64,000 bases of DNA, taken from contig NZ_LT546028.1 of assembly GCF_900078305.2 (NCBI RefSeq), positions 186,001 to 250,000 of the forward strand, written 5' to 3'. The notes under the pieces were generated by a model, which was not told where the DNA came from, did not search any database, and saw nothing but the letters and a program-made list of their open reading frames with translations. The stretch comes from Corynebacterium bouchesdurhonense. Lineage in GTDB: Bacteria > Actinomycetota > Actinomycetes > Mycobacteriales > Mycobacteriaceae. Of the stretch, positions 22,254-32,144 are shown piece by piece. Positions within the stretch are counted from its first letter, which is position 1. Every line of letters starts with the position of its first letter. The position numbers and the translations under genes were made by a program.

Positions 22254-23588
22254 ATGCGCACCATCGCGGAGCACACCGACGCCGCCCTCGCGCTCGCGCG
22301 CCCGCGGTTGGAGAGCTTTTCGCTTGTCGACGCCTCCGGGCTCGCGCTCGCCTCCCCAGTGGCGGCGCGGCTGCCGGTACCCCCCTTTGCCAACTCCGCC
22401 ATGGACGGCTTCGCGGTGCACGCGGCCGACCTGGCGGGCGGGGCTGGCGCTGTCGAGGCTTGCGCTGTCGAGGCGGGCGCGGATGATGCCGGCGGGCTGC
22501 GGCTGCCCGTGGCCGGCGACATCCCCGCCGGGAGCGCGGCGATTGCGTGCCCGCCCGGCCACGCCGTGCGGGTGATGACGGGCGCCCCCGTCCCGCCGGG
22601 GGACGACATTGCCGTGGTCCCCGTCGAGCAGACCGACATTCCCGCCGGCCCCGTACCCCTGCCTGACGCGGTAACCATCCGCCGCTTCGACCCGGCGCGC
22701 ACGCACGTGCGGCCCGCCGGATGCGACGTGCGAGCCGGCGACACCGTGGCCGAGCCGGGCACCGTGCTCGACGCGGCCACGCTCGCCGCGCTGGTGGCCA
22801 CCGGGGTGCGCGAGGTGGAGGCCTACGCCGCCCCGCGGGTAGCGGTGATCAGCACCGGTGACGAGCTGGTGGCGTGGCCGGGCGACATCGCCGGCGCGCA
22901 GATCCCAAACTCCAATCTGCCCATGCTCGCGGCAATCTCCCGCGCCGCCGGCGCCGGCGAGGTGAGCACCTTCCAGGCGGGCGATTCGGCTGGCGTTTCG
23001 GCTGGCAACGCCTCCGCCGCCAACGGCTTCGCGGAGGCCTTCGACCGCGCCGCTGCGGGCGCGGACCTGGTGGTGACGTCCGGCGGGGTCAGCGCCGGGG
23101 CCTTCGACGTGGTCCGCACCACCACCCAGGGCGCGGGCGGTATGTGGTTCGGCCACGTGGCGCAGCGCCCGGGTGGCCCTCAGGGCATCGGCACGTACAA
23201 AGGCGCGCCGCTTCTTTGCCTGCCGGGCAACCCGGTGGCGGCCTTCGTCTCCGCGCACCTCTACCTCGTGCCCCTGATCCGGGCGTTCGCCGGGCACACG
23301 CGGGGGCTGCGCGTTCATGAGCGCCCGCGCTTCGCCGCCGAGGTGGGTGCCGGGTTCCCCGCCCCACTTCCCGGTCGCAGCCTGGTGGTGCCGGTGCGCC
23401 TGGACTTCGCGGGCCCGCACCCGTGCGCCCAGCCCGCGTTCTCCGGCACGGGCTCGCACCGCGTGGCATCGCTCGCCGGCGTGGACGGGCTGGTTGTTTT
23501 GCCGCCGGCCGAGGATGCCCGGGAGACGCCGGCGCCACGCGGCGCGCCGCGCACCGTGAGCGTGCTGCCCACCCGCCCACCCGCCTGA
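22254..23588 (+). CDS. moeA: Molybdopterin molybdenumtransferase MoeA (first copy)
   Basis: 444 residues. It inserts molybdate into adenylylated molybdopterin. Family blocks: FANSAMDGFAVHAADL, VMTGAPVPPGDDIAVV, ISTGDELVAWPG, VTSGGVSAGAFDVV, and LCLPGNPVAAFVSAHLY. Translation probably couples to moaA, since the ATG directly abuts its TAA. The N-terminus carries a dispersed-element copy (S-L-V-D-A-S). A second, shorter MoeA is encoded at 36337-37509; paralogues may serve different enzymes. Confidence 0.94.
   Translation: MRTIAEHTDAALALARPRLESFSLVDASGLALASPVAARLPVPPFANSAMDGFAVHAADLAGGAGAVEACAVEAGADDAGGLRLPVAGDIPAGSAAIACPPGHAVRVMTGAPVPPGDDIAVVPVEQTDIPAGPVPLPDAVTIRRFDPARTHVRPAGCDVRAGDTVAEPGTVLDAATLAALVATGVREVEAYAAPRVAVISTGDELVAWPGDIAGAQIPNSNLPMLAAISRAAGAGEVSTFQAGDSAGVSAGNASAANGFAEAFDRAAAGADLVVTSGGVSAGAFDVVRTTTQGAGGMWFGHVAQRPGGPQGIGTYKGAPLLCLPGNPVAAFVSAHLYLVPLIRAFAGHTRGLRVHERPRFAAEVGAGFPAPLPGRSLVVPVRLDFAGPHPCAQPAFSGTGSHRVASLAGVDGLVVLPPAEDARETPAPRGAPRTVSVLPTRPPA
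22310..22337 (-). repeat. GTCGACAAGC dispersed element, copy 9
   Basis: Exact core on the minus strand (22322-22331), followed on that strand by GAAAAGC. Arms are GGAG (22310-22313) and CTCC (22334-22337). It lies in the moeA N-terminus. Confidence 0.65.
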
Positions 23589-23604
23589 AGTAGGGTCGTG
23601 AGCC

Positions 23605-24087
<483 letters not shown>

Positions 24088-24097
24088 GTCGACCTGA

Positions 24098-24122
24098 GGT
24101 GCAATTGCTTGTCGACGCCACC
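24098..24122 (-). repeat. GTCGACAAGC dispersed element, copy 10
   Basis: Exact minus-strand core (24107-24116), arms GGTG (24098-24101) and CACC (24119-24122). It overlaps the start region of mobA. The GGTG/CACC arm pair is one of the compensating variants. Confidence 0.65.
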
Positions 24123-24665
24123 CAGCTCGGCGTCATCATCCTCGCCGGCGGGCGCTCCACCCGCATGGGCGCGGACAAGGCCGCCGTGCGCGTGAACGGG
24201 ACCCGGCTTGTGGACGCGCTGTTGGCCACCCTGCCCGCGGCGAGCCCGCGGGTGGTGGTCTCCCCCTTCGACTTAGGCATGCCCACCATCTGCGAGGACC
24301 CGCCCTTCGGCGGGCCCGTGGCCGGCATCGCGGCCGGGTGCGATGCGCTGGAGACCGAGCTGGTGGCGGTCCTGGCCGTGGACGCGCCGAACTCCGCGGC
24401 GCTTCTGCCCGCGCTCGTGGAGGCGGTGGCCGGCGGCGCGGACGCGGCCGTGGTCGAGGCCGGAGACGGCCACGTGCAACCGCTGTGCGCCGTGTGGCGG
24501 CGCGAGGTGCTCGCCGCGCAGCTCGACCGGGTGGGGGCGCGTGATGTGGCGGCGAAGGCGCTGCTCGGGGGCGTCGACAAGCTTGCGCTCGTCCCCGGAA
24601 CCGGTGCCGAGCGCGATTACGATTCGCCGGCGGAGCTGGCCGCGCTGGGCGAGGTGGAGCTCTAA
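24099..24665 (+). CDS. mobA: Molybdenum cofactor guanylyltransferase MobA
   Basis: About 188 residues from the GTG at 24099. It attaches GMP to Mo-molybdopterin to make the (bis)MGD cofactor required by NarG, encoded 2 kb downstream. The N-terminal nucleotidyltransferase motif is VIILAGGRSTRMGADKAAV, then EDPPFGGPVAGIAAG and LAVDAPNSA. Starts at TTG 24057 (inside moaC) and TTG 24105 are also possible; none has a strong ribosome-binding site. Two dispersed-element copies lie in the gene, at the extreme N-terminus and in GGVDKLALVPG. Confidence 0.9.
   Translation: MQLLVDATQLGVIILAGGRSTRMGADKAAVRVNGTRLVDALLATLPAASPRVVVSPFDLGMPTICEDPPFGGPVAGIAAGCDALETELVAVLAVDAPNSAALLPALVEAVAGGADAAVVEAGDGHVQPLCAVWRREVLAAQLDRVGARDVAAKALLGGVDKLALVPGTGAERDYDSPAELAALGEVEL
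24567..24596 (+). repeat. GTCGACAAGC dispersed element, copy 11
   Basis: Exact core 24573-24582, arms GGGG (24567-24570) and CCCC (24593-24596). It encodes G-V-D-K-L near the C-terminus of mobA. Confidence 0.65.
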
Positions 24666-25147
24666 ACCAGCCACTCCGCGATGCTGGGCCACAGCGACAG
24701 CACCACCGCGAGGGTGTCGGCGGCGCCGCCGCGGGACCCGGGCGAGTTGACGATGAGGCTGCCGCCCGGCTCGCGCGAGGTGAGGCCCACTACGCCGCGG
24801 CACAGCGCCGCCCGGTCGGAGTGCTTCAGGCCGGTGAGCAGAATCTGCGTCTCCACGCCGTGCAGGCGGGTGGTGATGCGCTCCTGCGTTGCCTCGGGGG
24901 TGAGGTTGTTCGGCCCGAGCCCGGTGCCGCCGCAGGTGAGAATCAGGTTCGTGCCGGCGGCGATCGCCTGATCCAGTGCGGCCGAGACCGCCTCTTTCCC
25001 CTCCGGCACGACCTGCGCGCCGGCGACGTGGAAGCCCGCCTCGGCCAGCAGCGTTTCGGCGACAGGGGTAGTCGAATCCTCCCGATCACCCCCGTGGACG
25101 CGGTCCGAGACCACGATGATCCGGGCGGTCGGTTTGACTTGTTGCAC
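24662..25147 (-). CDS. mog: Molybdopterin adenylyltransferase Mog/MoaB family
   Basis: 161 residues, adenylylating molybdopterin before molybdate insertion by MoeA. The core is LTCGGTGLGPNNLTPEAT and VNSPGSRGGAADTLAV with SDRVHGGDREDSTTP at the N-terminus, all typical of the MogA/MoaB family. It runs opposite to the neighbouring genes, overlaps the mobA stop by 4 bp, and is divergent from narK. The 176 bp between them carry the nar promoter. Confidence 0.92.
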   Translation of the reverse strand: MQQVKPTARIIVVSDRVHGGDREDSTTPVAETLLAEAGFHVAGAQVVPEGKEAVSAALDQAIAAGTNLILTCGGTGLGPNNLTPEATQERITTRLHGVETQILLTGLKHSDRAALCRGVVGLTSREPGGSLIVNSPGSRGGAADTLAVVLSLWPSIAEWLV

Positions 25148-25323
25148 GTTCCTCGAGCCTTTCCGCTGCGTACAGCCCCGGGGTCTCCGGCGGGCCGCAT
25201 TTACGTCACGTTAATGTGCGCTAATTATTTCTAAACTTTTCCGGTTTAAAATTGAGAGTAGCAGGTCAGAGGCGCTAAATTCGAAGGGGAAACATCCGTT
25301 ACCTTTTGAGAGGATGCACCCCT
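25148..25323. promoter_or_regulatory. Promoter region of narKGHJI (divergent from mog)
   Basis: A 176-bp gap that is AT-rich by local standards (around TTAATGTGCGCTAATTATTT and TTTAAAATTGAG, 25210-25256). TAAAAT at 25247-25252 is a possible -10 box for narK, though no good -35 precedes it. GAGAGG before the ATG at 25324 is the ribosome-binding site. No obvious binding site for a named regulator could be confirmed by eye. Confidence 0.45.
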
Positions 25324-26622
25324 ATGTCGACCATCGACACATCACAACGAGTGCTGCACGGCTGGGACCCGGAGGACCCGGAGAAGTGGGATTCCGGCAT
25401 CGCCTGGCGCACGCTCTGGATCTCCACCATCGCGCTCTTCTTCGGCTTCGTCACCTGGTACCTGGTGGCGGCCATCGCTCCCCACCTCAATGAGGTGGGT
25501 TTTGATTTGAGCGCCTCCCAGCTCTACTGGCTCACCGCCAGCTCCGGCCTCGCCGCCGGTATCTTCCGCCTGATCTGGATGTTCCTGCCGCCGGTGATGG
25601 GCACCCGGAAGCTGGTCACCTTCTCCACCCTGCTCTTCCTCATCCCGCTCGTCGGCTGGTTCTTCGCGGTGCGCAACGACACCCCGTACCCCGTGCTCCT
25701 GCTGCTCGCGTTCATGACCGGTATCGGCGGCGGCGTGTTCTCCGGCTTCATGCCGTCCACCGGCTACTTCTTCCCCAAGTCCAAGTCCGGCACCGCGCTC
25801 GGCCTGCAGGCGGGCCTGTCCAACCTCGGCATGTCCGTTGTGCTGCTGAGCGCTCCGTTCCTCATCGGCACCACGCTGTTCGGCTTCGGCGGGCTGGAAA
25901 CCATGCACAACACCGAGACCGGCGAGGTGATGAACCTCTACAACGTCGCAGGCTTCTTCGTCCCGTGGGTGATCGTCATGGCCGTCCTCGCGTGGACCAT
26001 GCTCAAGGACGTCCCGGTCACGGCGAATTTCCGCCAGCAGATCGACATCTTCGGCAACAAGAACACCTGGATCCTCACCATCATCTACGTGATGACGTTC
26101 GGCGCCCTCGCCGGCTTCGGTGCCCAGCTGACGCTGCTGATGAAGAACAACTTCGGCGAGAGCGCCACCGGGCTTTTGGGCTGGGCCTTCCTCTTCGCCA
26201 TGGTCGGCGCCGTGGTGCGCGCCCTGTGGGGCCCGCTGGCCGATAAGTACGGCGGCGCAATCTGGACCTTCATCGGCGGCGCGGGCATGACCGTCACCGC
26301 CGCCATCGCCGCGATCTTCCTCGCCCGCGGCGGCAACGCGGCGTTGCCGTTCTACATCACCATGATCGTCATGTCCTTCTTCGCCGGCCTGGGCAACGCC
26401 GGCACCTTCAAGCAGATGCCGATGATCCTGCCCAAGCGCCAGGCCGGCGGCGTGATCGGCTTCACCGGCGCGATTGCCGCCTTCGGCCCCTTCATCGTGG
26501 GCGTGCTTTTGACCATGATGCCGGCCACCACCTTCTTCTGGGGCTGCGTGGTGTACTTCGCCATCGCCACCTCGCTCGCCTGGATCTTCTACGCCCGCCC
26601 GAACGCCCCCTTCCCGGGTTAA
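25324..26622 (+). CDS. narK: Nitrate/nitrite transporter NarK (MFS)
   Basis: 432 residues with about 12 membrane helices. It takes up nitrate and/or exports nitrite. NarK signatures are visible: an Arg-containing helix (SGLAAGIFRLIWMFLPPVMGTRK) and the Gly-rich nitrate signatures (GIGGGVFSGFMPSTGYFFPKSKSGTALGLQAGLSNLG and SFFAGLGNAGTFKQMPMILP). The ATG at 25324 follows GAGAGGATG; an upstream TTG at 25306 is less likely. First gene of narKGHJI, with narG 33 bp downstream. Confidence 0.95.
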   Translation: MSTIDTSQRVLHGWDPEDPEKWDSGIAWRTLWISTIALFFGFVTWYLVAAIAPHLNEVGFDLSASQLYWLTASSGLAAGIFRLIWMFLPPVMGTRKLVTFSTLLFLIPLVGWFFAVRNDTPYPVLLLLAFMTGIGGGVFSGFMPSTGYFFPKSKSGTALGLQAGLSNLGMSVVLLSAPFLIGTTLFGFGGLETMHNTETGEVMNLYNVAGFFVPWVIVMAVLAWTMLKDVPVTANFRQQIDIFGNKNTWILTIIYVMTFGALAGFGAQLTLLMKNNFGESATGLLGWAFLFAMVGAVVRALWGPLADKYGGAIWTFIGGAGMTVTAAIAAIFLARGGNAALPFYITMIVMSFFAGLGNAGTFKQMPMILPKRQAGGVIGFTGAIAAFGPFIVGVLLTMMPATTFFWGCVVYFAIATSLAWIFYARPNAPFPG

Positions 26623-26655
26623 TCCCGCACTGATCCGAGAGGAAACCCGTTTCAC

Positions 26656-29600
26656 ATGTCCGACACCAAATCCCCCAACCCGCTGTTCGACCTCGGCGGC
26701 TTCGTGCGCAAGGGCGAGGTCACCCCGTCCGGCCAGCAGATCATCCTGCAGGGCGGCCGCCAGGCGGACGTCTTCTACCGCAACCGCTGGTCCTTTGACA
26801 AGGTTGTGCGCTCCACCCACGGCGTGAACTGCACCGGCTCGTGCTCCTGGAAGGTCTACGTCAAAGACGGCGTGATCACCTGGGAATCCCAGGCCGTGGA
26901 CTACCCCACCACCGGGCCCGACTTCCCCGAGTACGAGCCCCGCGGCTGCCCGCGCGGCGCGTCGTTTTCCTGGTACACCTACTCCCCCACGCGCATCCGC
27001 TACCCGTACGTGCGCTCCGCGCTGCTGGAGATGTACCGGCAGGAGAAGCAGGCCCACGACGGCGACCCGGTGCTCGCGTGGAAGGCCATCCAGGAGGACG
27101 CCCTGAAGCGCCGCGCCTACGTCGGCGCCCGCGGCAAGGGCGGCCTAGTCCGCGTCTCCTACGAGGAGGCCATCGAGATCGCCGCCGCGGCCCACGTGTA
27201 CACCATCCGCCAGTGGGGCCCGGACCGCATCGCCGGCTTCACCGTGATCCCCGCGATGTCCCAGGTGTCCTACTCCGCCGGCACCCGCTTCCTCGGCCTC
27301 ATCGGCGGCGCGATGCTGTCCTTCTACGACTGGTACGCGGACCTGCCGCCCGCCTCCCCGCAAACGTTCGGCGACCAGACGGACGTGCCCGAATCGGGTG
27401 ACTGGTACAACTCCAGCTACCTCATGATGTGGGGCTCGAACATCCCGGTCACCCGCACCCCGGACTCGCACTTCATGACGGAGGTGCGCTACAAGGGCGC
27501 GAAGATCGTGGTGGTCGCCCCCGACTACAACGACGCCGCCAAATTCGCCGACGAGTGGGTGCGCATGTCCCCCGGCACCGATGGCGCCCTCGCGTTCGCC
27601 ATGGGCCACGTCATCCTGAGCAAGTTCCACGTGGCGCAGGCACCCGAGCAGTTCATGGACTACATGCGCTCGTACACCGACGCGCCCTTCCTGGTCGAGC
27701 TCGATCAGCTTGCCGACGGCTCCTACTCGCCCGGCAAGTTCCTCACCGCCGACAAACTCGCAGGCGATCCCCTCGCGGAGACCGACAACGCCAACTACCG
27801 CCTGCTGAACATGGAGGCGGACGGCACCGTGGTGGACCCGGGCGGCACGCTGGCGGACCACTACAAGACGGACCCCGGCAAGTGGAACCTGAACCACGAG
27901 GGCGTGGACCCGGTGATGTCGATCGCGGACACCGGCGAGTACCGCACCGCCGAGATCGCCTTGCCGCGCTTCGACCTGGACGCCTCGCGCGAGGCCATTG
28001 ACTCCGACGGCCCGATCGGCGCCGGCGTGACCCGCCGCGGCGTGCCGGTGCGCGAGGTGGGCGGCCGCCTGGTTACCACCGTCTACGACATCATGCTCGC
28101 CCACTACGGCGTGAACCGGCCGGACCTTCACCTGCCCGGCTCCTGGCCGCGCGACTTCAACGACGCCACGGAGATGGGCACCCCGGCGTGGGCCGAGGAG
28201 CTCACCGACGTCCCGGTGGCCCAGATCGAGCGCATCGCCACCGAGTTCGCGCAGAACGCCCTGGATTCGGGCGGCCGCTCCCAGATCATCATGGGCGCCG
28301 GCGTGAACCACTACGTCAACGCGGATTCCCACTACCGCACCTTTTTGGCGCTGACCTCCATGTGCGGCACCCAGGGCGTCAACGGCGGCGGCTGGGCGCA
28401 CTACGTGGGCCAGGAGAAACTGCGCCCGCAGTCCGGCTGGAGCCAGTACGCCTTTGCCAACGACTGGAACCGCCCGCCGCGCCAGATGATCACCACCGGG
28501 TTCTACTACCTCACCACCTCCCAGTGGCGCTACGACAACTCGAAGGCGTCGCGCCTGTCCTCGCCGCTGGCCCGCAAGGGGGCGTCGGAAGGCAAGTTCC
28601 TCTCGGAGACGCTGGTGGAGGCGATGAAGCGCGGCTGGATGCCGTCCTACCCGCAGTTCAACCGCAACCCGCTCCTGCTCGCCGAGCAGGCGGAGCAGGC
28701 CGGCATGGATGTGAAGGACTACATTGTCAACCAGCTCGAAACCGGGCAGATGGAGTTCGCGTGCGAGGACCCGGACGCCCCGGAGAACTGGCCGCGCATC
28801 CTGCTGAACTGGCGCACCAACCTGATGGGTTCCTCGGCCAAGGGCACGGAGTACTTCCTGCGCCACATGCTCGGCGTGGACTCGGATGTCTCCGCCGAGG
28901 AGCTGCCCGAGGGCGACCGCCCCGCCGCCATCCGCTGGCGCGACGAGGCCCCCGCCGGCAAGTTGGACCTCATGATGACCACGGACTTCCGCAACACGTC
29001 CACCACCCTGGTCTCGGACATCGTCTTCCCCGCCGCCACCTGGTACGAGAAGAACGACATATCCACCACCGACATGCACCCGTTCGTGCACACCTTCAAC
29101 GCGGCGATCAACCCGCCGTGGGAGGCGCGCAGCGACTACGAGATCTTCCGGGACCTCGCCGACGCCGTCTCGCGCCTGTCCGTGAAGTGGCTGGGCAAAC
29201 AAACCGACGTGGTGGCGGCCCCGCTCAACCACGACTCGCCGGACGAGATCAACCCGGCGATGGCCAACGGCGCGGTGCCGGACGTGGACAAGGTAGGCCT
29301 CATCCCGGGCCAGACCATGCCCAAGCTCGTGCCCGTGGAGCGCGACTACACCAAGGTGTTTGAGAAGTGGATGTCCTTCGGCCCGCTCACCGAGAAGGCG
29401 GGGACGAATGTGCACGGCACGCCGTTTAACGTCGAAAAGCAAGTGCAAGAGCTCTACGGCATCAACGGCACCGTCAACACCGAAAGCGCCGGCCCGCGGC
29501 CGTCGCTGGACACAGCGGTCAAGGCGGCCGAGTCCATCCTGCACCTGTCCGGTGTGACCAACGGCGCCGTGGCCCGCAACGGGTTTGAGAACCTCGGCGA

Positions 29601-30390
29601 GCTCATGGGCACCGACACCACCGAGATGTGGGAGGGCACCGAGGACTTCCGCCTCGGCTGGGACAAGGTCAAGGAGCGCCCGCAGGAGGTCATCACCTCC
29701 CCCGAGTGGTCCGGAGACAAGCGCGACGGGCGCCGCTACACCGCGTTCTCGCTCAACCTGGCCACCGGCAAGCCGTGGAACACCCTATCCGGCCGCATGC
29801 ACTACTTCATCGACCACGACTGGTTTATCGACTACGGCGAGCAGCTGCCCGTGTTCAAGCCGCCGTTGGACCGCCTGCGCCTCAACGGCGAGGTGCCACC
29901 CGGCCAGACCATCCAGGGCGCGAACGGCGACCCGGAGATCACGGTGCGCTACCTCACCCCGCACAACAAGTGGTCGATCCACTCGCAGTACTTCGACAAC
30001 CTCCACGTGCTGTCCATCTCTCGCGGCGGCCAGGTGGTGTGGATGTCCGAGGCCGACGCAGCGAAGATCGGCGTGAAGGACAACGAGTGGGTGGAGCTCT
30101 ATAACCGCAACGGCGTGGTGTCCGCGCGCGCGATTGTCACCCACCGCATCCCCGAGGGCACCGTGATCATGAACCACGCCCAGGAGCGCACAGTTGGCAC
30201 CCCGGTCAACGAGCACACGGGCCGCCGCGGCGGCACGCACAACTCGCTGACCCGCATCACCATCAAGCCGCTCCACGTGGCCGGCGGTTACGGCCACCTG
30301 AGCTACTACTTCAACTACATCGGCCCAACGGGCAACAACCGCGACGAAGTCACCCGCGTTCGCCGCCGCTCCCAGGAGGTGCAGTACTAA
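26656..30390 (+). CDS. narG: Respiratory nitrate reductase alpha subunit NarG
   Basis: 1244 residues, the Mo-bisMGD catalytic subunit reducing nitrate to nitrite on the cytoplasmic side of the membrane. The FS0 [4Fe-4S] ligands are His55, Cys59 and Cys63 (STHGVNCTGSCSW) with Cys98 in PRGCPRG, the His-ligated pattern of NarG. The molybdopterin dinucleotide-binding domain is at the C-terminus (VVWMSEADAAKIGVKDNEW...MNHAQERTVGTPVNEHTG). No Tat signal is visible, in keeping with a cytoplasm-facing enzyme. GAGAGGAAA precedes the ATG. Its TAA overlaps the narH ATG by one base. Confidence 0.97.
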   Translation: MSDTKSPNPLFDLGGFVRKGEVTPSGQQIILQGGRQADVFYRNRWSFDKVVRSTHGVNCTGSCSWKVYVKDGVITWESQAVDYPTTGPDFPEYEPRGCPRGASFSWYTYSPTRIRYPYVRSALLEMYRQEKQAHDGDPVLAWKAIQEDALKRRAYVGARGKGGLVRVSYEEAIEIAAAAHVYTIRQWGPDRIAGFTVIPAMSQVSYSAGTRFLGLIGGAMLSFYDWYADLPPASPQTFGDQTDVPESGDWYNSSYLMMWGSNIPVTRTPDSHFMTEVRYKGAKIVVVAPDYNDAAKFADEWVRMSPGTDGALAFAMGHVILSKFHVAQAPEQFMDYMRSYTDAPFLVELDQLADGSYSPGKFLTADKLAGDPLAETDNANYRLLNMEADGTVVDPGGTLADHYKTDPGKWNLNHEGVDPVMSIADTGEYRTAEIALPRFDLDASREAIDSDGPIGAGVTRRGVPVREVGGRLVTTVYDIMLAHYGVNRPDLHLPGSWPRDFNDATEMGTPAWAEELTDVPVAQIERIATEFAQNALDSGGRSQIIMGAGVNHYVNADSHYRTFLALTSMCGTQGVNGGGWAHYVGQEKLRPQSGWSQYAFANDWNRPPRQMITTGFYYLTTSQWRYDNSKASRLSSPLARKGASEGKFLSETLVEAMKRGWMPSYPQFNRNPLLLAEQAEQAGMDVKDYIVNQLETGQMEFACEDPDAPENWPRILLNWRTNLMGSSAKGTEYFLRHMLGVDSDVSAEELPEGDRPAAIRWRDEAPAGKLDLMMTTDFRNTSTTLVSDIVFPAATWYEKNDISTTDMHPFVHTFNAAINPPWEARSDYEIFRDLADAVSRLSVKWLGKQTDVVAAPLNHDSPDEINPAMANGAVPDVDKVGLIPGQTMPKLVPVERDYTKVFEKWMSFGPLTEKAGTNVHGTPFNVEKQVQELYGINGTVNTESAGPRPSLDTAVKAAESILHLSGVTNGAVARNGFENLGELMGTDTTEMWEGTEDFRLGWDKVKERPQEVITSPEWSGDKRDGRRYTAFSLNLATGKPWNTLSGRMHYFIDHDWFIDYGEQLPVFKPPLDRLRLNGEVPPGQTIQGANGDPEITVRYLTPHNKWSIHSQYFDNLHVLSISRGGQVVWMSEADAAKIGVKDNEWVELYNRNGVVSARAIVTHRIPEGTVIMNHAQERTVGTPVNEHTGRRGGTHNSLTRITIKPLHVAGGYGHLSYYFNYIGPTGNNRDEVTRVRRRSQEVQY

Positions 30391-32144
30391 TGCGAGTTAT
30401 GGCGCAAATCGCCATGGTCATGAACCTGGACAAGTGCATCGGATGCCACACCTGCTCCGTCACCTGTAAGCAGGCGTGGACCAACCGGCAGGGCACCGAG
30501 TACATCTGGTTCAACAACGTGGAAACCCGCCCGGGCGTGGGCTACCCGCGCTCCTGGGAGGACCAGGAGAAGTGGAACGGCGGCTGGACGCTGGACGGCA
30601 AGGGCCGGCTGAAACCGAAGCAGGGCGGGCGCGTCAAGCGCCTGGCCAGCATCTTCCACAACCCGAACATGCCCTCCATCGAGGACTACTACGAGCCGTG
30701 GACCTACGAGTACGAGAAGCTCATGGCCGCGCCCGCGGGCCAGAAGACGCAGCCCACCGCCCCGCCGGTCTCCCAGATCACGGGCAACCCCATCAACAAG
30801 GTCTCCTGGTCCTCCAACTGGGACGACAACTTGGGCGGCTCGCCGGAAATTGTTAATGATGACCAGGTGCTCAAGCAGCTGAACATGGAGGTCAAGCGCG
30901 AGATTGAGGAGTCCTTCATGTTCTACCTCCCGCGCATTTGCGAGCACTGCCTGAACCCCACCTGCGTGTCCTCCTGCCCCTCGGGCGCGATGTACAAGCG
31001 CACCGAGGACGGCATTGTGCTGGTGGACCAGGACGCCTGCCGCGGCTGGCGCATGTGCGTGTCCGGCTGCCCGTACAAGAAGGTCTACTTCAACCACAAG
31101 ACGGGCAAGGCCGAGAAGTGCACGCTGTGCTACCCGCGTATCGAGGTGGGCCAGCCCACGGTGTGCTCCGAGACGTGCGTGGGCCGCCTGCGCTACCTGG
31201 GCGTGCTTTTGTACGACGCGGACCGCGTGGCCGAGGCCGCCTCCACCCCTAACGAGCAGGACCTGTTGGAGGCGCAGAAGTCGCTCTTCCTGGACCCGCG
31301 CGATCCGGAGGTGATCCGCGAGGCCACGGCCGCCGGCATCCCGCACAGCTGGATCGACGCCGCGCAGCAGTCCCCGATCTACGACCTCATCTTCACCTAC
31401 GGCGTGGCCCTGCCGCTGCACCCGGAGTTCCGCACCCTGCCCATGGTCTGGTACATCCCCTCGCTCTCCCCGATCGTGGACCAGGTGACCAAGTCTGGCG
31501 CGGACGGCGAGGACCACCGCGTGCTGCTCTCGGCCATTTCCAACATGCGCATCCCGCTGGAGTACCAGGCCGGGTTGTTCACCGCGGGTGACACCGTGCC
31601 GGTGGAGCTCGCTTTGCGACGGCTGGCAGCCATGCGCTCCCACATGCGCAACATCAACCTCGGCCTGCCGCAGAACGCCGAAATCGCCTCCGCCGTGGGT
31701 ATGGACGGCAACGACCTTGAGTCCATGTACCACCTGCTGGCCGTGGCGAAGTACGACGACCGCTACGTCATCCCCTCCGCCTCCCCCGAGACGCCGCGTG
31801 GCGTGGCCGAGCTCGACCCCTACGGCGGCGTGGACCCCGCGGCCAGCGGGCTGATGGACAACCTGGGCATGGGCGCGCCCGCCGCCTGCCACGAGGAGGC
31901 CGGCAACGCCTCCGCCGGCAAGGTGAGCCTCATGTCCTGGACCGGCGAGCGGCCCGACGCGATGTTCCCCACCAAGCCGCTGGAAACCTACGAGCCGGAG
32001 GACCGCCGCAACCCCAGCGGCCACTTCGAGCCGGGCTCGCCCACGCCCGACGTCCCGGCGCCTGGCGCCGCGCAAGGCGGCCCCGGTGCCGCGCCGGAGG
32101 GTCGCGGCTCCTCCGGCGCCGCCCGGCGAGAGGGCGAGCAGTGA
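30390..32144 (+). CDS. narH: Respiratory nitrate reductase beta subunit NarH
   Basis: 584 residues, electron-transfer subunit. Four Fe-S cluster motifs are visible: CIGCHTCSVTC (Cys16, 19, 22, 26), CEHCLNPTCVSSCP, CRGWRMCVSGCP (Trp in place of one Cys, the [3Fe-4S] site) and CTLCYPRIEVGQPTVCSETC. The C-terminus has an Ala/Gly/Pro-rich tail of roughly 70 residues beyond the conserved core, longer than in enterobacterial NarH and probably disordered. It overlaps narG (TAATG) and narJ (TGATG). Confidence 0.96.
   Translation: MRVMAQIAMVMNLDKCIGCHTCSVTCKQAWTNRQGTEYIWFNNVETRPGVGYPRSWEDQEKWNGGWTLDGKGRLKPKQGGRVKRLASIFHNPNMPSIEDYYEPWTYEYEKLMAAPAGQKTQPTAPPVSQITGNPINKVSWSSNWDDNLGGSPEIVNDDQVLKQLNMEVKREIEESFMFYLPRICEHCLNPTCVSSCPSGAMYKRTEDGIVLVDQDACRGWRMCVSGCPYKKVYFNHKTGKAEKCTLCYPRIEVGQPTVCSETCVGRLRYLGVLLYDADRVAEAASTPNEQDLLEAQKSLFLDPRDPEVIREATAAGIPHSWIDAAQQSPIYDLIFTYGVALPLHPEFRTLPMVWYIPSLSPIVDQVTKSGADGEDHRVLLSAISNMRIPLEYQAGLFTAGDTVPVELALRRLAAMRSHMRNINLGLPQNAEIASAVGMDGNDLESMYHLLAVAKYDDRYVIPSASPETPRGVAELDPYGGVDPAASGLMDNLGMGAPAACHEEAGNASAGKVSLMSWTGERPDAMFPTKPLETYEPEDRRNPSGHFEPGSPTPDVPAPGAAQGGPGAAPEGRGSSGAARREGEQ

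Noticed and set aside
28577..28595. GGGGGCGTCGGAAGGC in narG as an element copy
   Set aside because: The core is disrupted (GGAAGGC instead of GACAAGC), although the 5' side matches well.
29431..29440. GTCGAAAAGC in narG as a further element copy
   Set aside because: One mismatch in the central GAC, no arms, and coding sequence in a conserved protein; left out of the count.
27145..29544. Long open frame antisense to narG (about 800 codons)
   Set aside because: Shadow of GC-rich codon bias; its sequence is His/Val/Arg-rich with no family features, while narG on the plus strand is complete.
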